Source: Varroa destructor
Lineage: Eukaryota; Arthropoda; Arachnida; Mesostigmata; Varroidae
Length of the DNA stretch: 64,000 nucleotides
Direction: 5' to 3'
Assembly: GCF_002443255.2 (NCBI RefSeq)
Contig: NW_019211454.1
Location: forward strand, 38,311,719-38,375,718
Below the pieces are notes generated by a model. The model saw only the letters and a program-made list of their open reading frames with translations. It did not search any database and had not been told where the DNA came from. Position numbers and translations under genes: made by a program. Shown here piece after piece: positions 36,332 through 48,700 of the stretch; positions within the stretch are counted from its first letter, which is position 1; each line of letters opens with the position of its first letter.

Positions 36332-38675
36332 TTACTACTAACACTGGCGCTCGTGACCCGCTTCTGTACTAGCCCATCTTGGCGGCCCCGACATTGGGGT
36401 GCCTGTTTTGGCAGTTAATCCTTTTCAGTGTTGTGTCACTTAGGGAGAAGTAATGTATTATACGATGCTGGCATTGTTGTTACTGTTGCGATCCCTTAGC
36501 GGAACATCCAAGCTCTTGGCTCCTCTATACAAAACAAGCACAAAAGAGCGGTAACGAACACGATTCGGGCTTTGCATGACCCCGATCTACATGCCAAGAG
36601 AAACAAACGAAGCTTATGAGCAAATATAATTCTAACAAATGTTTTGTTGGATGAATAGGTTACGAGGTATTAACACCATCGCAAGCCGGTGCGCTCCTAC
36701 AGGATGATAACGAATGTGGACCTGAAATGAAGCCGTTCGTAATCAGACATAACGGAAAACAGCGGTTTTTCTCTTATCGGTAAATCCATTTGAGGAGAAG
36801 AGGCCAGGGAAGTATTTGCGCCTGCGGCGCCTTATACGATTTCGCTTGATTGGGTTGATTCATCTAGTAAAACAATGCGTTTAGGCAAGCGTAGGAAGAG
36901 TTCGGTCGCCATGGCTGACTTACAAAAGCATGTTTAAGCTTAGCAAACGAACAAAATCAAATACTGATACATAATATAATAGTATATTTATTGCAGGAAC
37001 ACTTGTACTTTTTCAGTTTAACATTAATTTAGCCGTTCAGACACTGTAGTTAGATAAACACGCCTGGCTTCCTTTGTAACATCTACGTATCTGCATACTC
37101 TAATTGTAAGTACTTAGTAGCATATCAAACGCTACCCTTTTTCACGACGCGACAACAAAATAGCCGACGAAAAAACAAAACGAATGAGGAAAACGGTGCT
37201 CTGAACATTCTGAGCCGTTTGTTGCGTTCATATATCAGTGCCTTGCAGCTTCAATGTGGTCTACTTTGGCCTGACATTGTCTGGGCATTAATTTGTCTCT
37301 CTCCGCTCCAGGCCGGCATATGTGCATACTTAAAACGACGCCTGAAAGTACTCGCCCTACCCAAACACTTATGGTTGTTTCGGCAACCATATCGAATAAA
37401 TAGCCTTAGAAGGATGGAATGCTTCGCAAATCAAATTATTTCTCGCTGGGACAACATGCACATGTGCCTTTGTCCTAAGCCTAGATGCATGCATCTGCCC
37501 GCATACCCTGGGACTGAAATCGCTTAACTACTAGTGCTAGCTTGCTCAACATAACGAAGGGGCAAAGCAATCGTATAAGCAAGCCTTCCGGTCAACGTCG
37601 CCAACACATACGCTATCGTTGAGCTACAGAATTACGCCCATTGGCGGACACTGCAGTACAGTCTGCGAGCGAGCTAACCAATCAATAACCATCGAACGAC
37701 CCAGTGAAAAAAATGAATGAATACGCTGTCGATGATAAATCGGTCGTATCTGCACATACGGCGTCCAGCTAACCTTATGTTTTTTTGCTAAGGTTTAATC
37801 CCACCGAGCAATCTCTGCTGGCAAATTCTATGCCAGCTAAAATTTGCCCCGTACCGTTGCAGTCGTATACATTGAGCATTTTGAATAATTCGCGGTTCGA
37901 GACATAGACGCAAGTAGAGCACGCAGTCGCTATACAAATTGAACCAGCCTGCAGCTTCCTGACCTAATTTCGTTCGTTTGATATCTTGAAGTCTAAGTAT
38001 GCATATTGATTCGATTCTAAAATAATCGTATAGCGTATTCGTGGAGGGAAGCTCACAACGTTGACAGAGAACATTGCTTCCTTGTTTCACAACTCACAAG
38101 CAGTTACGGCAGAAGCAACAAAATAATATAAAATTCAGACTTTTTTTTTTCACAAGGGGCTTAGTTTCTAACGGCTCCCCTTTGCCGGGAATAGTACAGT
38201 GACAAAGGTAATGGCAATTGCGTAAATGTCGGAGGAAATCTGACCTGCCGATGCTGCTGTTGAGAGCAGCGGCGTGCAACTCGGTTTTTGTCGTTAAGTA
38301 TCTGGTCCGTTTGTTTGGCCGTCCGTCGCTTGATCAGAAGAGCAGTTTCGATCTGTCATCTGGTGAAACAGACATGAGCAGAAACATGACATGATATTGC
38401 CTCCAATAGTGCGACCGCTATTAGCACTATTACTATCAAAGCTATGGTCAAACAAACTCTTGGCCACCGGAATTCAACCACCACTTTCGCTTTAGGCTAA
38501 TAAGCCAAACAACTGGCCACATTGCTATTACAACAATATGGCTTAACAGTGCAAGCCGGTCAGGAATACAGAGGCGATCCGGAGGCGACGCTGAACTAAT
38601 CCATTGACGACGACTGAGTGGTAGGCGTTGCAGACCGACGATTGTCGACCTAGTAGTGAGAGGTTACCGTTTCAG
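36332..38675. other. No gene recognised
   Basis: Mixed composition. An open plus frame at 37219-37527 (102 codons, no ATG at start) and minus frames at 37788-38279 show no domains. Confidence 0.5.
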
Positions 38676-38880
38676 AGTGTTCCAATGCCACTTCTCCACG
38701 ACGGCTGCTCGGGCCGTAAACGGGGCTGCAATGGATCGGCGCGAAGGTTGGGGCTGTCGTCGCCCTGGCCAGCACGGAGCCAAGCAACGACTGGAGCAAA
38801 AGTGGAAGTGGACCAGAGTGCCGAATCTGTTCTGCGGCCCAGGTTGCAAAGCGCTCAACCCTGCCTGTCAATACCACTAG
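38676..38880 (+). CDS. Candidate terminal exon with Cys/Trp-rich end, unknown
   Basis: An acceptor-like TTACCGTTTCAG precedes a 68-codon open stretch ending in TAG. The product is basic with two Trp residues (KQRLEQKWKWTR) and ends in a compact Cys-containing tail, CGPGCKALNPACQYH, which looks like a secreted peptide terminus. Two other plus frames and two minus frames are open across the same GC-rich patch, so frame choice is uncertain. It is not recognised as any known neuropeptide or toxin. Confidence 0.2.
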
Positions 38881-41712
38881 CCCTTGAGTCGACAAGAGTC
38901 AATCTGTTTTCCGCTCCACCTCCTCAATGAATCGGTTCGATGACAGCTACCTTATTTTTTGATCCACTATCGTCACTGAAATTGCCTCTAGTCGATCCCC
39001 AGCTCAGTGGCTTGCTCAGTAATCGAACGGACGTTTGCGAACACCGAAAAACCCATGGACCTATATTCCAGGCAAGCAATACTGATAGGTAGAAATTGTA
39101 CAACCAAAAAGCAACGCTACAAATAAATGAAGGAATAGGAAGGGAACGCGCTGGAAAAATGGAGGGAGCAGGTGCGGATGCACCATGTAAAACACACGAA
39201 ATACGAAAGGTTGCAGGGGCAAACCGGAGCATTTCGTCAGAATGAGGCTTTTTATGGTCGATGAGCTTATAAATAGCCTGTGCCAGCCCACGCCATCGCC
39301 AAAGAGCTACTAGCAGATTTTGTCTCTCGATTTTTAGCCTTTCGAGAAAATAGCGAAGGACGCTGGCTAAAAGAATGAGAGATAAATAATATACGACAGT
39401 CGCTGCGAGTTGGCGGAGAGAAGAAGTCAACGCTTTTTTACGGTGTTCCAGTCATGTGCGATTAGCGTTGTGAACGAAACGAAGCTAATGAGTGAGCAGC
39501 GTGTGTTGGCGTACGTTATTCGGTAAGCACCCCCCTCCAGTATCGAACTGCAGTTGATCTCCCCTTGAACAGGTGCATCTTAATTGACCTATATATAGAC
39601 TCCACGCAAGATATTTTGTCTAATAGAGTTATTTCTCTAGCGTTTCTTTGCACTTCTATCGGAAATGTTAAATAGGGTGCGAAAATAGATGGTTCTTAAA
39701 TCGAATAGCTGCTTACATTACATAGAAGAATTTTCCCGTCAGCATGGCTATTATTACTTCTGAAGGCGTTACTTAGCGGAACTCAACGTCAGCGATGATT
39801 CGATCTACTTTACTTGATCGAATCGTTTAGTTGGCGCTTACACGAAACAGAACTTACCTCTGGTAAGTAAGATAAGTAAACTTATCTATCTTTTCTCTCA
39901 TTTTTCGAACTAAGTATCAACCGTCCCGACTGATTCTGGCCGGTTCTTCGCGCATGTCTTATTAGTTCCCTCAATATAAAGTATAGACCCGATTGTTTCA
40001 ATCGCATATTTACACTGGCATAGAACGCAGTTCGGGTAAAATATGTCCAGCGTATGCCACTATCTTTTTTCATTTGTGTCAACGATGTTTTTTTGTTATC
40101 GTCATGTCTTGGCATGTCCACTCTTCTTGTCAACATGTCTTTTTATTCGTTATTGCCAGCCGACTTAACTTCCCACATGCTGGTCGGGACCAGCTGTACA
40201 ATTGCATATTGCTGTTATGGTGGTATGCAGTTATCCCAGCGGAAGCAAAGACATACGTATACTTCGCTCCATCTGTTGGGTTAAGGACACGGTGGCGGTA
40301 GTAGAGCCGCGTAGGGACGGCAGCATTCCGGATTGCGGACACTCAATTCCAAGCGAGCTGCTCGACGGCTGCTCGAGGGTCCAGGTGGGCATTAGGTGGA
40401 TCCTAGCAGCGACCTTAGCAAGCACGATCAGAACTTGATCATCTAAGAGGCCAAAAAAAGAAATTCATCGTTCACGGTTCTACGAAGCCACTGTGCTTAG
40501 GCTGATACGGCACATCAAAGGGGTTAGGTATGGGAGAAAGTAGAAAGACCACCAGCTGCTTTTGGTATTTATCAGTCAATATTGGAAAACAGATTAAACT
40601 TAGATACTGATATATAGAAAACTCTTATTGTTGGCACTATTACGTTCTTTTTAGATCGATTTAGGTGCATAAGTCCACAGCACACGTATGTCTAGGACAT
40701 ATGACACGAATGATACTAGACGAACAAACGGTCCCTAAGAACTGCAATCATTGTCTCAGTATATATACAGTGATGTCCATCGTCGAAAAAAGCTTCAGTC
40801 TATAGGCTATTTTCTTGATATTTCCACTAAAAAAAACATTTGAGGACAGAGTTTGGACGCTTAGAATCCTTTAGAAACCGTCAGCATTGCCAGCTGGCGA
40901 CGGTCTAACTAAAACATATACATCTTTAGAATGCTCGTACGTTCATCTTCTACGTGTTTCGCTTGACGTAAAAACGAGAATGTGCATATTGTAGCTCATT
41001 ATTTGCTAAAAAAAAATAAGCCCGTTTAAGCGCCATGTTTTGACGTGCACTTTTGGGTTTTACCAGGCGTCTAGCTCTTAAAGATTTAAGGGGCACTTAG
41101 CTGTCGACCTTTCATAAGCCATACGATTAATGTTACCTTGTTTTATTATGTCACACAAGCTAATGCATGCAATTAATCGTCGCTACACAATCCATGTCAA
41201 GAAATATGTCATCTGTGAAAGGAGGTATTTCCTGTCCTCCTCTGCCCGATCTTACCCCCATGTTGTCAGGAACAACAACCGCATGGCCAATCGGGTAAAC
41301 AACGAACATCTACTCTACCAGCCTTTTTCGTAGCATCATATCCAGTCTTATATATATATAAATTCACAGGATAACAGAAGACGGAGTAGGTGTGGCCAGT
41401 TTTACCGCAAAAGTGTTTAGGCAGAGCCGTTCTTTCTTCACCGGTAAGAAGATGAAGGTAACGATATGCTGAATAATTCTAGGCGGTAACTGTTCAATGC
41501 CCCCATCTGCCGCAGTACGCACGAGCTGGTGCTAGCAGAAGCAGTAGCGAACGCGGCGCCAAATAATATTGGGTGTCGTTACTATCACCGTTCATTAAGC
41601 CGGCTATGACCGACCGTAGTATGATAGTACGCAACAAACAACTATTGAACCCGAATGGCTGTTTCTTAGCTGCAAATTAGTCGAAGTGTCAGGGTGGTTG
41701 GCCTTGATGTAG
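38881..41712. other. No gene recognised
   Basis: Includes a minus frame (38924-39430, 168 codons) that is hydrophobic in places but shows no domain, and overlapping plus and minus frames at 39882-40438. A short (TA)n tract is near 41350. Nothing here is distinguishable from chance by eye. Confidence 0.45.
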
Positions 41713-42323
41713 GTGCATCGTGCCCGCTCTAGCTCGTGGCCCCGTGGCCAAAGTACGTTCAAACGACAATCGCAGGGCCTCTGCTCAGTCAAGCCGGTTG
41801 TACTGGCTCGTAGCCGTTCCGAGCACGAGTCCAGCGAACCAAACTCCGATGCTGCTCGTCGTGGCGATGAACACATGCGCGAGACACAAAGAGGCGGCCC
41901 TACCTGATAATAGCGGCAGCGACGGTGGAGCCTTCAAAGGCCCTCCCAAATCGAAAATCTTGGGGCAACGCTTAAACACAGCAGTGCAGCCACAAAAAGA
42001 TTGGAGAACAGACATGACCAGTAGTGGTGGATTCAAAGACTCTGGTGGCTGGCTGGTAAAACTGTAGATACTACAGTGACTCAAAGCCGTTGTTGCTACT
42101 GTTAGCTGCTTCGTTGCGAGAATTACCACGGCCGCAGTGGGAGAAGCAGCAGCAGTGGTTTCAGCCAAAGGAGCCCATCAACCGAAATAACTCCTTTGAA
42201 AACACCGACTGGGAAAAGCGCTGGGAAGACGCTCAGGTGCGACTAGCCACAATTCTGACGGTTCACGCCACAAGTTCCTGTGCCTGGTGCGAATGGGCGC
42301 TTAGCAAACGGGAGACGGTGTAA
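41713..42323 (+). CDS. Candidate multi-exon gene fragment, unknown product
   Basis: Three protein-like segments follow one another on the plus strand. A: from an AG|GTG junction at 41713 to TGA at 41905, Ser/Arg/Glu-rich (for example RSEHESSEPNSDAARRGDEH). B: a frame shifted by one base, from about 41885, containing PDNSGSDGGAFKGPPKSKIL and TSSGGFKDSGGWL. C: 42138-42323, containing NSFENTDWEKRWEDAQ and ending in TAA. B and C can be joined by an 82-base GT-AG intron (42056-42137) with the same phase (0) on both sides. A and B touch but differ in frame, so either one is false, a tiny intron is missed, or there is a one-base assembly error. The joined product would be hydrophilic and Trp-containing, with no signal peptide or known domain. 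This is the best spliced candidate in the window, but the family is unrecognised. Confidence 0.3.
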
Positions 42324-44159
42324 ATTGGTTGTGTACGCTTTGCAGATGTGTAGTTGGGTTGTGTGTTTGTATGTGTGTCGTGGTACTGGGATTTCTTGCC
42401 CCACGCGAGAGATTAGATCTTATCTCGAGCAGATGAAGGTCGTGGCGACTGATCGAAGACCTGCCAGCTTCAACCGCCGCAGCAGCAGCAATCATGGAAA
42501 TAATAGTATAATTAATGACAGTATGTTTAGTACTATTTTCAACACGAAGCACACTGTTTGGAATAGCAACATTTTTTCGCACAACAAACGTCATGTAATT
42601 GTTACCCAAAAAGTAAAAGTGAACGAAAAAACATAACCAACCAGAGTAAATCACTAGCCTGACCTCAGGTTCCCTGTTTTGACCAAAAAGTGTATGGTAC
42701 ATGTGATGTACTTTCACAGCGCATAGCAGCAACAAGGGCAATTAATTGAATTTTATTAACATGCAAAGTTAAATTACTAAATAATTAAAAAAATAAATAA
42801 AATGATGAAATAATCGCAGCCGCCCACCCATACCCATGAAACATAGAGCGTTTCACGGACTTCCTGTTGTGTGGACACATTTGAGATGCCAGTATTTGTT
42901 CACTAAAACTCTACAATACATTGTTATCGGGAGATCTATAAATAATCTTGGCCAAGCGGATAAAAAAGATCATCGTAACTTAAGCAAAAGCAGTTATACT
43001 TAATGAATTAATGTGTTCTACATACAGATTCGGATCTGATCTGCTAGAGGACTAGAGCTGCCGGTTGATAAAGATCTATCATAAGTTCGATCCTGTCAAC
43101 TAAAATAGACGACCATGATGTGTTGACTCTTTTCAATGTTATTTTCGCCGACGTCTAGATGCATTGTTTTTTGCTGCGCCCAAAATCCCTCGCCAGGCAT
43201 AATTACGGCAGCAACAAAAAAATAAAAAAAAAAAAACACTCTTAAACATCTTATAACGGCAGCTCATCTTCATACTCTCTGTACTTATTTAATGTGAAAT
43301 GTCTCATACTATACAAATAAACCAATCGATTTGTGTATGATATTTATGTGCAGAGCTTCATGCACGCTTAACGCCACGTATACTGTCCGCTTAGTGTGGC
43401 CGGAATAGAACGATTCGACCTAACTTAATGCATAGCTGTCGTTTTCTGCTGGGTTCCAGAAGAAACCGGTGCAGCAAGCGGCCTTGGATTTATCCGATGC
43501 GCCATTTCAGGCTCGTAGTTAAGCTCCCTTTCCATTTGCGCTCACCTACAGACACGGCAAAACTCTTTGATCATATATGTGCTTAAGGCGCGGGAGATGT
43601 CCGTGTCCTTATGATTCCTAGATACGTCTGCCTGCGAGAGGAGTCCGTGCGCTTCTGCCGTACTATTAGTAGATCGGTACGTAAACGTTTCTAGCTCATT
43701 TTTACCGTTGCGTTTATTTCTTCCTTTTGGCCATCAGTCGGCGTTATTCGTATTTTTCTTTCTCTCATTGTTGTCCTCCCTAGTGGGCGTTCCGCTCGCT
43801 AATTCCCCAGTTAAGTTTCGTATCATTAATATGGACCACGTGTGTCTTCCTCGTGCGCGCCGGTCGACCCATCACTCGATGAATGGGTCGCCGCTTGTGC
43901 GGCCAATTTTATACCCAACCTTTATCCATCTCCACCGTGTTTCTCCTTTTCACTAGTCACTTTCTGAAAGTAATCACTTGTCTTTGAATATCATCATGAT
44001 TAATCTGCTTCTTTTTTCTTCATTTTTATTTTTTTCTTCGATAGAAGTTCGTACCCGTTCTATACCGTACCCTGTCTGTACGTTCGCGGGTGCTTCCGGT
44101 TGCCTGCTGTCGTCCATGGAAGCGCCGACTGCGCGACACTAGCCACCGCAGGCGCTCGT
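42324..44159. other. No gene recognised; palindromic element copy 2
   Basis: Contains an A-rich tract at about 43217-43236, a tRNA A-box-like word near 42951 with no matching tRNA fold, and the palindrome at 43865-43890. The plus frame at 43708-43956 has a signal-peptide-like start (ALFVFFFLSLLSSLVG) but lacks an ATG. Confidence 0.5.
43865..43890. repeat. Palindromic element, copy 2
   Basis: CGACCCAT and ATGGGTCG form an 8-bp perfect inverted repeat around CACTCGATGA. Together with the 24010-24040 copy, about 25 of 28 aligned positions agree, including the loop word TCGATG. Confidence 0.55.
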
Positions 44160-44474
44160 ATGACTGTTTACATACAAGACTGTGCAGCGGCAAAAGCAGG
44201 ACTTGGGCAAACGACCTTTTCGCTTCATACCAACCTTCAGCCTACGATCCCTGTCTATAGGTTTCCCGTCGTTAGTTCCTACATGGCTCGCACACGACCA
44301 TACTTCTCCCATTCACTACTTTTCTTTCACATTTCGCCGATAGGTATCGAGCTGCTTCTGTTTGCCCTCCCCCTGCTCCTCTCTATGTTCGTACCTCGCT
44401 TTCGGCACCAACGAACCTGCTCTCGGAGCAGTAGCTCCAGGCGTAAGGGTAAAGTCAAGCCATTCCAGAATTGA
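44160..44474 (+). CDS. Candidate single-pass membrane protein ORF, unknown
   Basis: A true ATG (weak context) opens 104 codons. Order of parts: a mixed N-terminal 60 residues, a hydrophobic span of about 20 (GIELLLFALPLLLSMFV), then a strongly basic, Ser-rich tail (PRFRHQRTCSRSSSSRRKGK). Hydrophobic span followed by positive charges is the usual stop-transfer arrangement, with the tail in the cytoplasm. The same frame is open upstream to 44100. No family is recognised, and the pyrimidine-rich strand could produce such a span by chance. Confidence 0.2.
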   Translation: MTVYIQDCAAAKAGLGQTTFSLHTNLQPTIPVYRFPVVSSYMARTRPYFSHSLLFFHISPIGIELLLFALPLLLSMFVPRFRHQRTCSRSSSSRRKGKVKPFQN

Positions 44475-45064
44475 TGGTTTTACCTCCATATCTACTTTCC
44501 TTCATTACCTAACGTTAGTTCAGCAAATGCCAGCTAATCTCGCAGAGACCCGAATCCAACCTGAGTAATCCCTTTTCAAGACCAGATTCAGAGCGCGGTT
44601 TCAAAGATCGGATTGTTCGATATCGGTGACGGAGCTGTCGCTATCACTCGCGCTAGCCGTCTGTGCTGGCAGATTTTCCTCGCCCTGTTCGTTCGCGCTC
44701 GCTGTTCGATCGGGCTCGTCCTATGCGGACATAGCTGCCGTCTTCGTTTCTCCTGCTCGTCTGTCGGCTTGCCCCTACGTCGTCATAGTTCTTTCATTGC
44801 AATTACGTCTATGCACAGAAGCAGGCAAAAATGAGATATAAGGATAGAGTGTACGCAATGAATGGAACAGGCGAAACCATACTCGTGAATGGATCAAAGG
44901 CCAGTACGATCGTTCGCCGAAGGCTGCTGCCGACGTCGTTGTTGTTACTACTGATGATCATGACGGTTTTCTAGATGTTCATTCGTTTTTAAGTCAGAAA
45001 CGCATCAAATATGGATGGTCCAAGTGAAAGTTGGGATCGCACGAATCGTCAATGAATGAGGTCG

Positions 45065-45373
45065 TCATTGAAATCGCAGGAAAAATAGCGTACAATTATC
45101 CTTCAGCGGCCAGGTTTCCTGAAATGCACGGAGAGTGTTCTTGGCATAATGGCCAAATTGTGTGAAATAAAAAAACATAATTGAAATAGTGTATCGGTAG
45201 CGAATAACTATAAAGCAACAACAACAATTAGTTGAAGCATAGGTGTGTATTACATCCTTGCGCAATTGTTTTTTGAACACTATGCAAAGGCAGGGGATAT
45301 TCCAGACAGTTACCATATGTGGGCTATTAGACTCGTAAGGCGACTCATGGTGACATTTTTCGAAGAAATTCAA
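45065..45373 (-). CDS. Weak minus-strand frame with one membrane-like span
   Basis: The minus strand is open for about 102 codons. A Met near 45316 would give about 83 residues. One Cys-rich hydrophobic span is visible (CCCCFIVIRYRYTISIMFFYF region), followed by a mixed tail ending LFFLRFQ. No receptor signature is seen. It may be chance in AT-rich DNA. Confidence 0.12.
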   Translation of the reverse strand: MNFFEKCHHESPYESNSPHMVTVWNIPCLCIVFKKQLRKDVIHTYASTNCCCCFIVIRYRYTISIMFFYFTQFGHYAKNTLRAFQETWPLKDNCTLFFLRFQ

Positions 45374-45411
45374 ATAAGGGCAGCCACACCAACTAATAGC
45401 TAGAGAAGCAG

Positions 45412-45741
45412 ATGTACTTCATTTTCAGGGACATACTTTCCTTGCTCCATTTGCGGTTTGATTATATCGAGATCGCTCCTTCGACTTTACCAATATTCGC
45501 TCAGCAGCCTGGTAATTACTTTTACCTGTTTAATTATTTGCTTTACCTAAATGCGTTAGTTTACTGCCCGTTCTCTTCTAACAATGCGTCATTGTTGCTG
45601 ACCTATGCACAGTCGAGATCCACCCATGGGGGCTTAAATAGGTCCTCGAAAGGCAATCGTAGGCTGCAGGATGTTTCAGTTTTTAAAAAACATCAGTTTC
45701 TTCAGAAATTATCCGCTTTCCGAAACTCGTTGCGCAATTAA
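45412..45741 (+). CDS. 109-codon ATG-initiated ORF, unknown
   Basis: The longest frame in this part of the window to begin with a true ATG. The N-terminal 60 residues are hydrophobic and aromatic (NYFYLFNYLLYLNALVY). The C-terminal 40 are basic (RSSKGNRRLQDVSVFKKHQF) and end in TAA. The start context is weak (C at -3). The layout could suit a small membrane or secreted protein, but no domain is recognised and no splice signals were identified. Confidence 0.2.
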   Translation: MYFIFRDILSLLHLRFDYIEIAPSTLPIFAQQPGNYFYLFNYLLYLNALVYCPFSSNNASLLLTYAQSRSTHGGLNRSSKGNRRLQDVSVFKKHQFLQKLSAFRNSLRN

Positions 45742-48700
45742 TATCTGACTGGATTTTTATTTGATTTTACATTTTTCGCTGTGTCATTTCGATAATGGCT
45801 TCTTTCAACTTTAATTCGCTTATAACTTCCACCTGGAGCCCCTGCGCTTCCCTGGAGCATAAGTCTCATCTACGGCTTAGAATACGTACCTCCTTTTTGA
45901 ACCCCAAAGTGTATTTATATGCAAACGGGCCTATTCAAACCTTTTGCCTTACGTCAATCGCGTAAACGAATTCAGCACTTACAAGATTTTCAAGGTGCTA
46001 TCGTCTAATCGTGATGTCATTGGTTTCCTCAATATATCTATTTCCGTACATATGTCTGTTTCGCTTGGAAAATCAAAATAAGATCCGTGTCCTTTTGACA
46101 TCACGTTGACTACCTATATTAGGATTTCCAGTATGAAATACGGGATTCGAGATACGAATTCAACCATTCGGAACCTTTTTATATTCATAGATGTTTTATA
46201 TTTTTTGCAAAATATGCAGCAGCACTATTATCTATAAACTTCTGCTATATTGACGGAAGTTGATTTACTTCGTTGCTGTAGGAATGTATCATCGGTATTA
46301 TAGGAATCGGTACGAAAGTCTCTAGAGTGGATTTGACATCGTACTGTGAGATACGATTTACCTACAGAGAGAAATGGTCGACGAAAGCCATCTGTCGGAG
46401 AATCGTCTAACGCATATCTCGATGACGGAGCCGTAAACTGTAACCCGTGCATGGCCATGCGACACGAAGTTATCCGACAGAAGGAGCGGTTTAGTCTCAT
46501 TTCAGCAATTTATCTTCTGTTTATTGCATAGTTCATTCATCATTTGCTTCGACTCTTCAGAGGGCGCTTTAGGCCTAATCGACCAACTAGAACTCATGAA
46601 GCTGCAGTGGACCATATCTGTGCTAGACCATTAAATATACATCATAAACCATTGTAGCAAGCCATATATTTGCTTTATGCTAGTGTCCCGCTTGTACACC
46701 TGCGTTTCCACGTCACGATGTGACCGTCTGAGGATACAGTTTCATCAGGAGGCTCAAGTCAATGCAAGAATGGATCAGCGTCATAATGTAATGAAAGCGA
46801 GCGTCTCTACGTCCTCGTTCTCGATCCGTACTCAAATTAGGCTTTTTTAGAATTTTCCTGGCCGGTTTTATCGAAGTAAAAGGGTAAAATACTTTCCAAA
46901 CCCGAGTGCGCTAAGTGCCGTAGACCGCGTTTTTATAAGTACGTTCCCATGGTAACCATGAGCATGCGGCCATTACTGGTTTAAATATTAACGTTTGGAA
47001 AAGCTCATAATAACGTATTTTTTATCGTGTCGTTTCATAAATCTGTTGGGCAAGTCCAGCGAGACCTATTTCGCCTAGACCTTTAAATCCTTGATGCTGT
47101 ACCTGCAAACGATTTCGACGATTTCTTCATACCCTAAACATATCCGAATGTTGAATGAGTAGAACATTGAACACTTCGTTAGCCTTGTGCACATCTTTCA
47201 TAAAATCTTTTTTTTTAGGCCAAAATTCCCTTGCTAGTTAACGACTCATTAATATAATATGTGTACGATGGGCTCTCTGCTGTATTTCATACTGACCGAC
47301 CTAACCTAAACTCGTTCATTAAGATAAGCACAGAAAAATTATTGATTATAAAGAACAATGTTAAGCGTACGAGATTATTATTATGATTATATAATTGACG
47401 CCGCTCTTTATGGGCTTCTGCTGCTTCTTTTATCACAGTTTTTTTTGCTGTTTTCCCAATATCCTACACGCGTACCGCTTACAGTCAGGATACCTTCCAT
47501 GTCATGTTCGTGTAGAATGATTAAAATACAATTATGCTTGCATATACATTTCGTAGCCACCATATGAATCCTTATTAAATTTACTCCTTTTGTTAGGTAC
47601 ATATACGCGGGTTTCTTTTTGGGTGTGGCAGTTTTTTCTTTTTCATGCTGCTAACAGCCTCATCTCTTCGGGTCTGGAGGAAGGAAATTTCAAGTACTGC
47701 CAATTGTTTAGTTCGTCTAGCTTCGAGATGAAGGCTCATAGGTTTAGAACGATTAACAATGACCCCTATGGAGGTCGATGCGTCACAAACGAATTAAACG
47801 TCATTGATTTGTCGTAAGAAAAAGGACTTCCATTGTGTGCGACGTAACAAAGTTTATAATACTATAGATTCATACTACATTGGATAATAACGTGTCGCTG
47901 TCGATTATGCCGAGGGACATACGACCAGTTAATCAGTGAGCATACCATTATAGTCAAACGGCTTGGCAGAAGAAACGAATTGTCTTTCTGAGATCCGACA
48001 GCAGACAAGTGCAGCACCGATACATGACAAGCAAAATCGTAAGTGCCGAAAGTGTGCGAAGCCGCTCCGCTCTGAAGTTCGAGTGAAAGATGGTAGAATA
48101 CGATTTATCTGACCGGCAAGTCAACATTGCGTTTCTTCGTACGAAAAATACGATATATTTTTCGTATCGTATATAATAGTGACACAGCTCAACATAGTAA
48201 CATAATCATATTAGAGAGCGTAACTGCTAGGAACCTTTTGCGCTTATGCCACATCGGTCCGTAACAAGACACTGCAAGGGTAAAGCCGACTTCACCAATG
48301 TAGATGATCACGTAATAAGGCGATTACAAGAACGGTGCGAATCGAATGCCCCTGCTTCATCGGTCAACTCTGCTCCCCAACAGAAAAAGATGGCTCTACA
48401 TCGAGCGTTCAGCGATACTGGGCTGCATGCAAGTTAGGGCAGAGTTTTCCATTGCAGACCCCTCAACGCTCGGTGGGTCGTCAATGCAGCATGCGGTGGA
48501 GTGTTGTTGGTGCAATAATATCACCCTGCGTCACCCTTCGTCAGTCTAAGGCCTTTGTCTATCAGTTTCGTTGCTCAGAGAAATGAGCTGATTCGCGTAA
48601 CGGTGTACTACGGCCCTTTGCCGGAACTTGGGTAGGTATTAGCATGACAGCTTTTTTGGTCTCAGCATATGTGGAGGTGCGGCTTCTAATCTTGAATACT

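Noticed and set aside
38924..39430. 168-codon minus frame as a membrane protein
   Set aside because: Hydrophobic patches exist, but there is no coherent span and loop pattern, no splice signals and no family residues.
42945..43100. Possible tRNA or tRNA-derived SINE (TGGCCAAGCGGATAA and later AGTTCGATCC)
   Set aside because: The two box-like words are too far apart for one tRNA, and no cloverleaf stems could be drawn.
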